Below the pieces are notes generated by a model. It worked only from the letters and a program-made list of their open reading frames with translations. It ran no database searches and was not told the DNA's origin. Source: Brevibacillus brevis (GTDB taxonomy: Bacteria; Bacillota; Bacilli; Brevibacillales; Brevibacillaceae). Taken from it: a stretch of 64,000 nucleotides of DNA. Where the stretch lies: assembly GCF_900637055.1 (NCBI RefSeq), contig NZ_LR134338.1, positions 3,730,001 to 3,794,000 of the forward strand. The letters run 5' to 3'. The position numbers were made by a program, and so were the translations under genes. Shown piece by piece: positions 53,863 to 61,917 of the stretch. The stretch's first letter is position 1, and each line of letters begins with the position of its first letter.

Positions 53863-54627
53863 CTATCGAGCTGTGATTGGTTCAATTTTCACATCGTTTT
53901 GCTTCGCCCATTTATGTACCTCACCAAGGAATTGCAGTACGTCATGGCTCTCGTGATGGACACAAAGGGTATCGGCTGCCAAGTCAATGTGCTCGCCATT
54001 AACTGTCTGTACTCTTTGTTTTAAAACGAGCTGACGTGTCTGCTCCATGCGTTCTTCCTTGCTGATCAGCACGCTTCCTTCCAACTCGCGCGGTGCCAAT
54101 CGACCATTCGGCAAATAAGCCCGTTCTGCAAATACTTCCTCTGCCACCTGAAGACCGTGTTCCAAGCCTGCCTCTACAAGCTTGCTGCCAGACAACGCAT
54201 AGAGAATCAGTTCTTCATCAATATCCGCAATGGCTTGGACAACCGCTTCGGCTAGCTCAGGGCGTTCAGCCGCTTCGTTATACAGCGCGCCATGCAATTT
54301 CACATGGTGAAGCTCCCCGCCGAGTGCTTTTGTAGTCCCAGCCAAGGCTGCAACTTGATACAGCACCAGCTCATACACTTCATTGACAGACAAGTTCATC
54401 GAACGACGTCCGAAGCCTTGAATATCTGCATAACCGGGATGTGCCCCGATTTTCACATCATGCTTGAGTGCAGCTTCGATTGTTCTGCAAATAATATGTG
54501 GATCCCCTGCATGCAATCCGCAAGCAATATTAACGGAGGTGATCCATTTCATAATCCCCAAATCCTCTGATTGTCGGCCTCTGCTGAAGCCCTCTGCCAT
54601 ATCGCAGTTAATATCCAGATGAATCAT
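53863..54627 (-). CDS. pxpA: 5-oxoprolinase subunit PxpA (LamB/YcsF family)
   Basis: PxpA, with PxpB and PxpC, hydrolyses 5-oxoproline to glutamate with ATP. The 254-residue protein has LDINCDMAEGFSRG, SVNIACGLHAGDPHI, KIGAHPGYADIQGFGRR and VKLHGALYNEAAE, all family signatures. The partner genes pxpBC are not next to it in this window. An AAGGTG site precedes the ATG. Confidence 0.93.
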   Translation of the reverse strand: MIHLDINCDMAEGFSRGRQSEDLGIMKWITSVNIACGLHAGDPHIICRTIEAALKHDVKIGAHPGYADIQGFGRRSMNLSVNEVYELVLYQVAALAGTTKALGGELHHVKLHGALYNEAAERPELAEAVVQAIADIDEELILYALSGSKLVEAGLEHGLQVAEEVFAERAYLPNGRLAPRELEGSVLISKEERMEQTRQLVLKQRVQTVNGEHIDLAADTLCVHHESHDVLQFLGEVHKWAKQNDVKIEPITAR

Positions 54628-54732
54628 GTATGCTCACCTTTCTTTCGCTAATCTATCCCTTGAAAACGCATTCATACGCGTGGCTTCTCGTTTTCTTCCA
54701 CTTTAGCATACCATGTACGCCAGTTTAACAAA

Positions 54733-54762
54733 AGCAAAAAAGCTGCCGAAAAATGGCAGCTT
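54733..54762 (-). terminator. Terminator after ylbG
   Basis: An 8-bp perfect stem (54740-54747 with 54755-54762, AAGCTGCC/GGCAGCTT) is followed by TTTTTGCTTTTG on the minus strand. Confidence 0.8.
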
Positions 54763-54770
54763 ATGAACAA

Positions 54771-55115
54771 CTATGTCGAACCAACGGTTGCTTGACTGCT
54801 TTCTTCTGTCTGTAAGGTCTCTGCTAGTGCCATTACCTGGTTCTTTTCTTGTTTATAATCGTATTCCTTTGCCTTATCCGGTCTGGCATTGTTGTACTCT
54901 ACCGGGATCTCATGGCGATGGGAACGTTCAATTTTCGTTACAAAGTGCAGCTTTTCCATTATGCGAATCGTTTCGTCCAACAAATTGGCATCTACATACA
55001 TCGAAACGTAATTTAAGCGCTTGGAGATGTAATGAATGGTGCCAAATTTGCGTAAATTTTTGGCGGCACGCGTGTTTTTCACCCACACGGCGACCCCAAG
55101 GCGTCGCTCTCTCAT
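54771..55115 (-). CDS. ylbG: YlbG family protein (UPF0298)
   Basis: The 114-residue protein begins MRERRLGVAVWVKNTRAAKN and contains LRKFGTIHYISKRLNYVSMYVD, typical of YlbG. It has a longer charged tail than B. subtilis YlbG. The AAGGAG site is rather far upstream (about 14 bases). In B. subtilis ylbF and ylbG are neighbours; here one small divergent gene lies between them. Function unknown. Confidence 0.82.
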   Translation of the reverse strand: MRERRLGVAVWVKNTRAAKNLRKFGTIHYISKRLNYVSMYVDANLLDETIRIMEKLHFVTKIERSHRHEIPVEYNNARPDKAKEYDYKQEKNQVMALAETLQTEESSQATVGST

Positions 55116-55190
55116 GTTTTGCCGTCGGTCTCCTTCCCAATCGTGGTATACTTGCTGGTGAAAGCTTATTACAGAAAGGAATCGTGGTCT

Positions 55191-55520
55191 ATGCTGGCTA
55201 CGTTTTATTATCAATTCGAGGAAGCGCTTCACCGCGAAAAAATCGTGACCCATAGCAGTTGGCAAACATATGCAGGCCAGCGCTTTTTCTATGTAAGCAG
55301 TACGCTCCCTGCTCCTCTCTTAACAAAGCAGCTCATGGAAACAGGAGAGCGCCTGACCACTGATACCAAATTAAAGCCAGAATGCATTTACGTGCGTTCA
55401 GATAACGTACAGCATGTGTACCGCTTCCGTTTTCGCGTACCTGACGAAAAGCAATTTTGCTGCGGCAATCTTTGTGAAGACTGTTTTCTGCTGCGCCAAA
55501 ACGAATCGGGAACAGCGTAA
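55191..55520 (+). CDS. Small cysteine-containing protein of unknown function
   Basis: The 109-residue protein starts MLATFYYQFEEALHREKI; the ATG at 55191 has an AAAGGAA site. It is rich in Arg/Lys and aromatic residues and ends with the cysteine cluster CCGNLCEDCF (four Cys), which could bind a metal or iron-sulfur centre. I do not recognise a family. It lies divergent from ylbG and convergent with ylbF, whose stop codon is one base away. The tight packing and conserved-looking Cys pattern support a real gene. Confidence 0.65.
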   Translation: MLATFYYQFEEALHREKIVTHSSWQTYAGQRFFYVSSTLPAPLLTKQLMETGERLTTDTKLKPECIYVRSDNVQHVYRFRFRVPDEKQFCCGNLCEDCFLLRQNESGTA

Positions 55521-55521
55521 A

Positions 55522-55977
55522 TTACGATGGCTTTTTCACACTGCAGCCGCAGCTTCCGCCTGTCCCGCACCCACTGCCCTGCGCCTCTAAAAATGGATTG
55601 TTGCTCGGTACTTTGATCGTTTCCGATACGGAATGAGCAATGGTTCTACTCACCTGATACAAGAGCTCATCCAGAGCATCCTCTGCTCGCTTGAATGCCT
55701 GTACGGAATCCCTCAGTTCAATGTTGCGCTTCAGTTCCCGTACTTCTTTGGATATATGATTGTAATCCGGGTGATACTTCCCGAACCGTTGCACATCTTC
55801 GTACTGTTCCTTCTTAGCCTCGAACACGACGAGCAGACGTTGCACTTCCTCATCTGCTTCCATTTGGCGTTTGGCCTCCAGATACTCCGAGACCTCGCGC
55901 GATTGGTTAATCATCGTGGACAGCTCATGAGACTCCATGATCAACTGCGTCATATCCACAGCTTCCAATGTTTTCAT
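55522..55977 (-). CDS. ylbF: YlbF/YmcA family protein RicF
   Basis: RicF (YlbF) works with RicA and RicT in a complex that aids RNase Y-dependent mRNA maturation and affects competence, sporulation and biofilm formation. The 151-residue protein is mostly helical (about 1-120) and ends with a Cys-rich tail GSGCGTGGSCGCS, consistent with the iron-sulfur clusters reported for the Ric complex. An AAAGGAGGTC site precedes the ATG. Confidence 0.88.
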   Translation of the reverse strand: MKTLEAVDMTQLIMESHELSTMINQSREVSEYLEAKRQMEADEEVQRLLVVFEAKKEQYEDVQRFGKYHPDYNHISKEVRELKRNIELRDSVQAFKRAEDALDELLYQVSRTIAHSVSETIKVPSNNPFLEAQGSGCGTGGSCGCSVKKPS

Positions 55978-56049
55978 AAAGCGAGACCTCCTTTCGCCGT
56001 AAAGCTTGAAAACTTTACGTCATTCCTGATTGTATCACGATGCACACCC

Positions 56050-57945
56050 TTAGTACAGATATTCGGGCACTACAATGCGCACTCGCTCGATGTTCTCAAG
56101 ACGGTAACTCTGCTTGCCGCCCTGTCCGGCAATCGTAACCATCCAGTACCCCATTTCCAGGCGGACTTCTGTCGGTAGCCCTCGCAGCTTTTCTTTTCCG
56201 CTTTGCTGGATCTCGACTTCCAGCTTCAGTTCTATTGCGCGCTTAAACAAATCCCGCATGGATTGTGGATGATAGGATTGAAAATGCTTCGTCCACATTT
56301 TGGGTAGCGCGGCTATTTGCTCATTTTGCTCAGGGAACGTGTTTTCAATAGCATAACCGTCCCAAGGCCGTTCGATGAGAAGCAAACCTTTATTCCCCGC
56401 TTGACTGTTTTGTCGTGACTGGAACTCTTTGCTTCCGCTGGAAACATGCGACAGCACTTGCGGCTCATAGCCAAAGTGTCGCAGTAATCGGATCAGTTCT
56501 TTTTCCTGCGAGAACGGAATCAAAAACGAAGTCGGCGATATCACTTGGGTAAGAAATGGGCGAAAGTCAGGAATGTCGCGCCATTCCTCCAGAAATCCAG
56601 CATGTGCTGTCCGTACGAGGAGGTACGGCTCCATTTGAATCTGCCTTGCTGTTCTCGCCCATTGGCTCACAACCTCAATCAAGCTCTCGGGCAACGGATG
56701 AACACAGGAGGCACGGAGCTTTTCGATGACTTGCTCCTCCGTCCCTCCTTGTGCCAAATACGATTGCAACAGCCTTGCTTGCAATTCACCCCGAATCAAT
56801 TGCCCATCAAATTGGAGCTGGCAAAATCGGCTGATTTCCCATACATCCAACAACGGAACAAGAGGTGGGATTGTTATGGCACCTGCGGGGTCCACAAACC
56901 AGCCTTCCTCCGACGATAATCGCGGCAAACTGCTCCAACGCCAAAAAACCCCTCGTTCTTCGTCCATCCCGAGCTGAATCCAGCCCAAGCCTAACAACAA
57001 ATGCATCCATTGCTCCACAATTAACTCCTCTGCATTGTCGGGCAAAGGGAATCCTGCTTCTTTTAGCATCCGCAATTGCTCATGGAGGGAACACCACTGC
57101 TCGACAGGAACCTGTCTCATCAATTGAATGAAAAATTCCCACCAGTCGCCATGCGGCAAAAATTGTTCCATGACGAGTTGGTACATTTCTTCCCAACGTA
57201 CGAGGGGCCGTTGATGCAGCCATTGCTTCGTTCGATCAAGATCGAGTACGAGTTCTCGCTCTTCCCTATGCACCAAGCTCAATCTGAGGGCAATATCAAG
57301 GACAACGGTCAAGGATAAGCCCTCTCTTTGTTCCTGATCCAGTGGCGGAATCACGATTCCTTTTACATGCTCGTCTGTCAGTGAAAGCAGCGGCAGCATT
57401 TTTTGCGACATCCTGCGATGAATGCTTCCTTTTTGCGTAATAGGAATTTGATTGTCTCGAATAAACAACAGAAGCCCAAAAAGATCCAGCTGTATCCCTC
57501 TGCCTGCTGATATATAATAAGGGAGCGTTTTTGAAAACGAAACAAAAGCCTGAGAGCCTTCCGGCAGCATTTGATTCGTCAACTGCTCTCGAACCTCTTG
57601 TGGCATCAAATAGCCAATCTCACTCCACATTTTCCGTACAGTCAAGATCAGTCCAAGCCGTCGTAATTTCGTCAAGCCGACTGACAGATGTCTGTGCTCT
57701 TTTGACGTTTCGCGTTCCCAAGTTCGTTTGCTAAAAAAACCTCTCGTCGCTTTGGTTACGAAAAGCCGGATAACGGTTCGTTCCAACTCATCTGCCTGTT
57801 TCCACACTTGCCCAATAAAAACGGGGTCCAATAATCTCGCTGTTAACTCTTGCTCTTCGGCAATCTGATATCGTTTGGTTTGTTCATGTAGAATCGCTTG
57901 TCGCGTTGATTCGGACAGGTATTCCAGCGAATCCTTCACACGCAC
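56050..57945 (-). CDS. Helicase-associated domain protein without a motor (XPB/Ssl2 N-domain-like)
   Basis: The 631-residue protein resembles the helicase-associated (Helicase_C_3 / XPB-Ssl2-like) proteins known from Gram-positives. It contains many Trp- and Leu-rich winged-helix-like repeats and the segment PYLLVRTAHAGFLEEW followed by TSFLIPFSQEKELIRLLRHFGYE. No Walker A or DEAH motif is seen, so it has no helicase motor of its own. It ends with a WYL-like beta region (EMGYWMVTIAGQGGKQSYRL). The start GTG at 57943-57945 has a TGAGGTG site 6 bases upstream. The role is unknown. Confidence 0.65.
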   Translation of the reverse strand: MRVKDSLEYLSESTRQAILHEQTKRYQIAEEQELTARLLDPVFIGQVWKQADELERTVIRLFVTKATRGFFSKRTWERETSKEHRHLSVGLTKLRRLGLILTVRKMWSEIGYLMPQEVREQLTNQMLPEGSQAFVSFSKTLPYYISAGRGIQLDLFGLLLFIRDNQIPITQKGSIHRRMSQKMLPLLSLTDEHVKGIVIPPLDQEQREGLSLTVVLDIALRLSLVHREERELVLDLDRTKQWLHQRPLVRWEEMYQLVMEQFLPHGDWWEFFIQLMRQVPVEQWCSLHEQLRMLKEAGFPLPDNAEELIVEQWMHLLLGLGWIQLGMDEERGVFWRWSSLPRLSSEEGWFVDPAGAITIPPLVPLLDVWEISRFCQLQFDGQLIRGELQARLLQSYLAQGGTEEQVIEKLRASCVHPLPESLIEVVSQWARTARQIQMEPYLLVRTAHAGFLEEWRDIPDFRPFLTQVISPTSFLIPFSQEKELIRLLRHFGYEPQVLSHVSSGSKEFQSRQNSQAGNKGLLLIERPWDGYAIENTFPEQNEQIAALPKMWTKHFQSYHPQSMRDLFKRAIELKLEVEIQQSGKEKLRGLPTEVRLEMGYWMVTIAGQGGKQSYRLENIERVRIVVPEYLY

Positions 57946-58006
57946 GCCTGTCACCTCAGTCTATATGATGTTCGATTCATTACTTTTACCAATTGGAGGG
58001 ATCTTG

Positions 58007-58447
58007 ATGTTGCATGTATTTCCTAGTTTGCTCTTAACAGCAACCTTGGCAGTAACGGGTACACAAGTCTTGTCACCTCAACATCCTACCGTATCTGAGC
58101 CTGTGGCGAAAGAGGCTGTACAAGCAGATGCGACTTACGAGGCCGTTGCTGCTCCATATCCGCCTGCCGTGCAGGAAGCTTTGAAAAAAGTTCGAAAAAA
58201 TGGCGGACACACAATCGTCCGTGCCAATGGAAAATCCTATGTTGTCGTGGGTGCGGGACAGCGCCCTACAGGAGGATATCGTTTAGTAGCGGATCAAGTC
58301 AAGCGGACAGGCCCTCATGCCTTTGCCGTACACGTTCGTGTACAAGCACCAGCAAAAGGTTCGATGAAAACCCAGGTCATCAGCTATCCGACTTTGGTGA
58401 TTGCCCTTCCAGACCAGCAAGCAAAAGTCAGTGTGCATATGCGCTAA
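58007..58447 (+). CDS. Exported PrcB-domain-like protein
   Basis: The 146-residue protein has a signal peptide (about 1-20, LLLTATLAVTGTQ) and a C-terminal domain (about 60-145) with SYVVVGAGQRPTGGYRLVAD and VISYPTLVIALPDQ, matching the PrcB C-terminal-type (protease complex subunit) domain. That domain is named after the prcB-prcA pair of Treponema; no prcA-like protease gene is adjacent. The ATG at 58007 has GGAGGG 6 bases upstream. Confidence 0.75.
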   Translation: MLHVFPSLLLTATLAVTGTQVLSPQHPTVSEPVAKEAVQADATYEAVAAPYPPAVQEALKKVRKNGGHTIVRANGKSYVVVGAGQRPTGGYRLVADQVKRTGPHAFAVHVRVQAPAKGSMKTQVISYPTLVIALPDQQAKVSVHMR

Positions 58448-58455
58448 TCTATCCA

Positions 58456-58510
58456 CGAAAAAAGCCGACAGTTCGAATGCCACAAGGCGTATCGAAGTCG
58501 GCTTTTTTCC
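58456..58510. terminator. Bidirectional terminator after the PrcB-like gene
   Basis: A 12-bp perfect stem (58458-58469 with 58497-58508, AAAAAAGCCGAC/GTCGGCTTTTTT) with further inner pairing (TTCGA/TCGAA). It serves this gene and the convergent one. Confidence 0.88.
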
Positions 58511-58535
58511 TTTTCCCAACAGTTAGCCTTGCTTA

Positions 58536-58955
58536 TCAGGGCTTTACCTCAATGGAAAAGCTCTCTGCAACACCATACGACTCGTGGTTATTATGGGCCA
58601 ATTCTACCTTGACCTCATGCTTCCCAGCCGGGATATCCTTCAATACATAGCTAGGTTCAAATACTTTGGCGATCTTTTTGCCGTCGAGGTACAGATGAAC
58701 ATGCCCTTCCCCGTGCTTGTTTTCTTTCCCCATGTTTTCGAGGGAAAAAGAGAAGTTCGTAACGGCCAATTTGAGCTGCAAATCATCTTTCTCAAGGGTA
58801 TGCGTCACAGCGAGTGTCGGCGCTGCATGATGAGCGTGCGACTCGTCTGCTACCACTTCGGTTTGCTCTTGTTGGTTCGCATACACAAACCATTCCACAC
58901 CAGCCGCAATGGCAATCAATAGAAACAAACGGAAAAGAAATCGTTTGGTTTTCAC
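58536..58955 (-). CDS. Exported small beta-domain protein, His-rich
   Basis: The 139-residue protein has an N-terminal signal or anchor (about 6-25), a His-rich stretch DESHAHHAAP (about 38-47), and a single beta-sandwich-like domain with KHGEGHVHLYLDGKKIAKVF and GKHEVKVELAHNNHESYGV. The His-rich pattern would suit copper or other metal binding. I do not recognise a named family. The GTG at 58953-58955 has an AAGGGAG site 8 bases upstream. Confidence 0.75.
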   Translation of the reverse strand: MKTKRFLFRLFLLIAIAAGVEWFVYANQQEQTEVVADESHAHHAAPTLAVTHTLEKDDLQLKLAVTNFSFSLENMGKENKHGEGHVHLYLDGKKIAKVFEPSYVLKDIPAGKHEVKVELAHNNHESYGVAESFSIEVKP

Positions 58956-59118
58956 CGGAGCTGCTCCCTTCCAAAATGAGTCTTACCCCAGTGTGCCCGA
59001 CTCCTGATTGGTTCATTCATCCATTTTTACATCATGATCTCCCTGCTATCCATACATACTCAGCTTTCCAATAGGCAAAAGTAACCACAAGATCTTTTGA
59101 GGAGGTCAATGACTGCGT

Positions 59119-60786
59119 ATGAATGCATGGAACGAAACTCTTTCTATTTTTGCTTTAGGAGGAGTATATGAAATCGGCAAAAACATGTACGGGATTCAAT
59201 GCGGGGATGAAATTGTCCTCATCGATTGTGGTTCGAAGTTCCCTGATGAGAGTTATTTAGGAATTGATCTGATCATACCGGACATTAGTTATCTGCTGGA
59301 AAATCAAGAAAAAGTACGCGCCTTGATTGTCACGCATGGGCATGAGGATCACATCGGAGGCATTCCCTATTTTTTAAGACAATTAAATGTCCCTGTTTAC
59401 GGTACCCGTTTAACGTTAGGACTTATTGAATTGAAGCTGAAGGAGCATAACTTGCTTCATCAGTCCACCCTCATCTCTATCGATCGTCACTCAACCATTT
59501 CATTAGGCTCGCTCACGATCAGCTTTTTTCAAACAAACCATAGCATTCCTGATTGCTTGGGTGTCGTGTTTGAGACTAAAGCAGGCTCTATTGTGCATAC
59601 GGGCGATTTTAAATTTGATTTAACCCCGGTGCATAAGCAATCCCCTGATTTGCACAGAATGGCTGAAATCGGGCAGAAAGGTGTATTGGCCTTGTTGTCG
59701 GAGAGTACCAATGCGGAGCGCCCTGGCTTTACTCCATCAGAAAAACACGTGGGAGATCGCCTGTTAGAAGCATTTAGTAAGGCACAGCAGAAAATATTTG
59801 TCTCGACGTTCGCATCCAATGTATACCGCCTTCAACAAGTCATTGATGCCGTAGAAGCGACGAATCGAAAGCTAGCTTTGCTGGGCCGAAGTATGGTCAA
59901 TGTGGTCAAAATCGCATCGGAACAAGGCTATTTACGTATACCAGAAGACATGCTGGTGGAAGTCGAGGAAGTGAGCGAGCTCGATCCCGCCCGTGTCGCC
60001 GTCCTATGCACGGGAAGCCAAGGCGAACCCATGGCCGCTTTATCTCGATTGTCGACCTCCGGGCATCGACACATTAAAGTAGAACGCGGTGATACTGTCA
60101 TCCTCTCTTCTTCCCCCATTCCAGGGAACGAGCGGAATGTAGCACGTATAGTCGATAACTTGTTTATTATGGGTGCCAACGTTATTTACGGCTCTGGGAC
60201 AGGCATGCATGTGTCCGGTCATGGCTTCCAAGAAGAGTTGAAGCTCATGCTCACTCTCATGAAGCCAAAATACTTTATCCCCATTCACGGTGAGTATCGG
60301 ATGCTCCATCAGCATCGTCTGTTGGCTGAATCCGTCGGCGTTGATTTCGAGTCCGTTTTCATTGTAAATAACGGGGATGTCGTGGATATTCAGGATGGTG
60401 TGGCGGTCCAGGAAAGAAAAATCCCTGCCGGAAATACCTTGGTCGATGGTTTAGGCATCGGTGATGTAGGAAATGGAATATTACGGGATCGCAAACATCT
60501 TTCGGAAGATGGCATTCTCGTGATCGTTGTGACGCGCAGTAAAACCGACGGCAAAATTTTGTCGGGTCCCGACCTAATTTCTCGCGGATTCATTCATGCC
60601 CCGGAATCAGAGGGCCTGTTGGAAGAAATGACTCGCATTGCATCTGAGGTGATCAACAATCTGCAGGAAGCGAATGTAAGCCAGTGGAACCGCCTGAAGC
60701 AAGGAATGCGGGAATCCATTGGGAAATTCGTATATGCCAAAACAAAGCGCAGACCCATGATCCTGCCGATTATTATGGATGTGTGA
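59119..60786 (+). CDS. Ribonuclease J
   Basis: RNase J has endonuclease and 5'-3' exonuclease activity in RNA decay. The 555-residue protein has the metallo-beta-lactamase motif HGHEDHIGG (about 75-83), the HTGDFKFD segment, the beta-CASP region (SESTNAERPGFT, FIPIHGEYRMLHQH) and the C-terminal domain. No ykzG/rpoY gene lies upstream, unlike B. subtilis rnjA, so it may be a second RNase J. The distance from GGAGG to the ATG (59119) is long at about 13 bases. Confidence 0.92.
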   Translation: MNAWNETLSIFALGGVYEIGKNMYGIQCGDEIVLIDCGSKFPDESYLGIDLIIPDISYLLENQEKVRALIVTHGHEDHIGGIPYFLRQLNVPVYGTRLTLGLIELKLKEHNLLHQSTLISIDRHSTISLGSLTISFFQTNHSIPDCLGVVFETKAGSIVHTGDFKFDLTPVHKQSPDLHRMAEIGQKGVLALLSESTNAERPGFTPSEKHVGDRLLEAFSKAQQKIFVSTFASNVYRLQQVIDAVEATNRKLALLGRSMVNVVKIASEQGYLRIPEDMLVEVEEVSELDPARVAVLCTGSQGEPMAALSRLSTSGHRHIKVERGDTVILSSSPIPGNERNVARIVDNLFIMGANVIYGSGTGMHVSGHGFQEELKLMLTLMKPKYFIPIHGEYRMLHQHRLLAESVGVDFESVFIVNNGDVVDIQDGVAVQERKIPAGNTLVDGLGIGDVGNGILRDRKHLSEDGILVIVVTRSKTDGKILSGPDLISRGFIHAPESEGLLEEMTRIASEVINNLQEANVSQWNRLKQGMRESIGKFVYAKTKRRPMILPIIMDV

Positions 60787-60788
60787 GG

Positions 60789-60819
60789 GAAAAGCCTTCT
60801 TTCCGGAGGGCTTTTCTAG
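60789..60819 (+). terminator. Terminator after the RNase J gene
   Basis: A stem (GAAAAGCC 60789-60796 with GGCTTTTC 60809-60816, plus inner pairs) lies directly after the stop. It is nearly identical in sequence to the terminator at 61079. Confidence 0.75.
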
Positions 60820-60837
60820 CATAATATATTCAATCTT

Positions 60838-61077
60838 GTGGTGATTTTAAATGGTAAAATAGTTAGGCTCTTTACATTTCCCTTCTATCCCGAAACTAGC
60901 CATTCTGTTATCAATTCGTCGTTGAAATTAGTGCCGGGACATTTTGTAAAAGCATCATTTGAATTACCTCTGGAATTTATTGATTCGAAGTTTAAGAAGA
61001 TAATGACATCAGAAATTGAACATAAATGGGGACAGAAAACCATCATCGTCATTCCGTATAATCTTATAGATGAGTAG
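60838..61077 (+). CDS. Small hypothetical protein (uncertain)
   Basis: An open frame of 79 codons (GTG start) lies between two near-identical terminators and ends exactly before the second. The product contains LPLEFIDSKFKKIMTSEIEH but no recognised family. No clear ribosome-binding site precedes the start, and the region is A+T-rich relative to the neighbours. It may be a real small gene or a remnant. Confidence 0.35.
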   Translation: MVILNGKIVRLFTFPFYPETSHSVINSSLKLVPGHFVKASFELPLEFIDSKFKKIMTSEIEHKWGQKTIIVIPYNLIDE

Positions 61078-61078
61078 G

Positions 61079-61110
61079 GAAAAGCCTTCTTTCCTGAAGG
61101 CTTTTCTATT
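61079..61110 (+). terminator. Second copy of the terminator at 60.8 kb
   Basis: An 11-bp perfect stem (61079-61089 with 61096-61106, GAAAAGCCTTC/GAAGGCTTTTC) is followed by TATT. Its sequence repeats that at 60789-60816 with only two or three differences. Confidence 0.7.
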
Positions 61111-61143
61111 AGGATGATTTAGCCGGATAAATACCATTTCGAT

Positions 61144-61172
61144 AAAGGACAGCCATATGGCTGTCCTTTATT
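61144..61172 (+). terminator. Perfect 26-bp palindrome, possible terminator
   Basis: The bases 61144-61169 form a perfect inverted repeat with centre CATATG (AAAGGACAGCCAT and its complement), followed by ATTC. The remaining stretch 61170-61345 is A+T-rich and shows no gene. Confidence 0.5.
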
Positions 61173-61345
61173 CATCGTAGACTTCTAAACGCAACATGAA
61201 AGCAGCTTATAGAAAATAGAAGCTTTAATCCGGTAATACTGTATTTTACTCATTCCTATTCAGGCCAAATTTAATAATTTGTAGGCTTTTCATTTCGAAG
61301 TAGACTGGATAAAATTAGAAAAAACTAAACTATAAGGTGATCTGA

Positions 61346-61846
61346 ATGAAAACGCTCTTCCTTATGCTATCTTTAATTTTCGCAAGTCTTTCTTCTGACC
61401 AGCCTGACCAATCCACGAGTGTCTTTATTTCTGAAGGTGATAGTATGGCCCCTACCTTGAACAACAACGATCGTTTTCTTGCTGATAAAACCTACTATGA
61501 CTCCCATCCAATTCAACGTGGGGATATCGTTATTTTCCAAGCCGAGAAAGATCGACAATACGTTAAAAGGGTTATTGCGCTGCCGGGAGAAACGCTTGAA
61601 TATAAAGATGATATTCTCTACATCAATAACAAAGCTGTCGACGAACCATACTTAGCATCAGCAAAAAATGTAGCCAAAAAAGAAAATCTCAATCTGACTG
61701 AGGATTTTGGACCTATAACTATCCCCGAAGATACAATATTCGTTATAGGTGATAATCGATTGAATAGTCTAGATAGTAGAATTATCGGTCCGATTCATGT
61801 CAATCAAATATTAGGCAAGATGACTAACAAGTTGCCCTCAAATTAA
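61346..61846 (+). CDS. Type I signal peptidase, short form
   Basis: Type I signal peptidases remove signal peptides outside the membrane. The 166-residue protein has the catalytic Ser in EGDSMAPTL (S33), the catalytic Lys in YVKRVIALPGE (K74) and the later motifs TIPEDTIFVIGDNRLNSLDSR. The N-terminus (LFLMLSLIFASLSS, about 4-17) is a short hydrophobic segment which could be a membrane anchor or even a signal peptide. Base composition is more A+T-rich than in the neighbours, which hints at transfer. It has its own terminator. Confidence 0.85.
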   Translation: MKTLFLMLSLIFASLSSDQPDQSTSVFISEGDSMAPTLNNNDRFLADKTYYDSHPIQRGDIVIFQAEKDRQYVKRVIALPGETLEYKDDILYINNKAVDEPYLASAKNVAKKENLNLTEDFGPITIPEDTIFVIGDNRLNSLDSRIIGPIHVNQILGKMTNKLPSN

Positions 61847-61858
61847 TTCGTTATATTT

Positions 61859-61890
61859 TTCCACGCTCCGTTTAAAGAGCGTGGATTTTT
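61859..61890 (+). terminator. Terminator after the signal peptidase gene
   Basis: A stem (CCACGCTC 61861-61868 with GAGCGTGG 61877-61884) is followed by ATTTTTAAC. Confidence 0.85.
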
Positions 61891-61917
61891 AACTCCCGAA
61901 ATATTTTTCTTTTTTCC

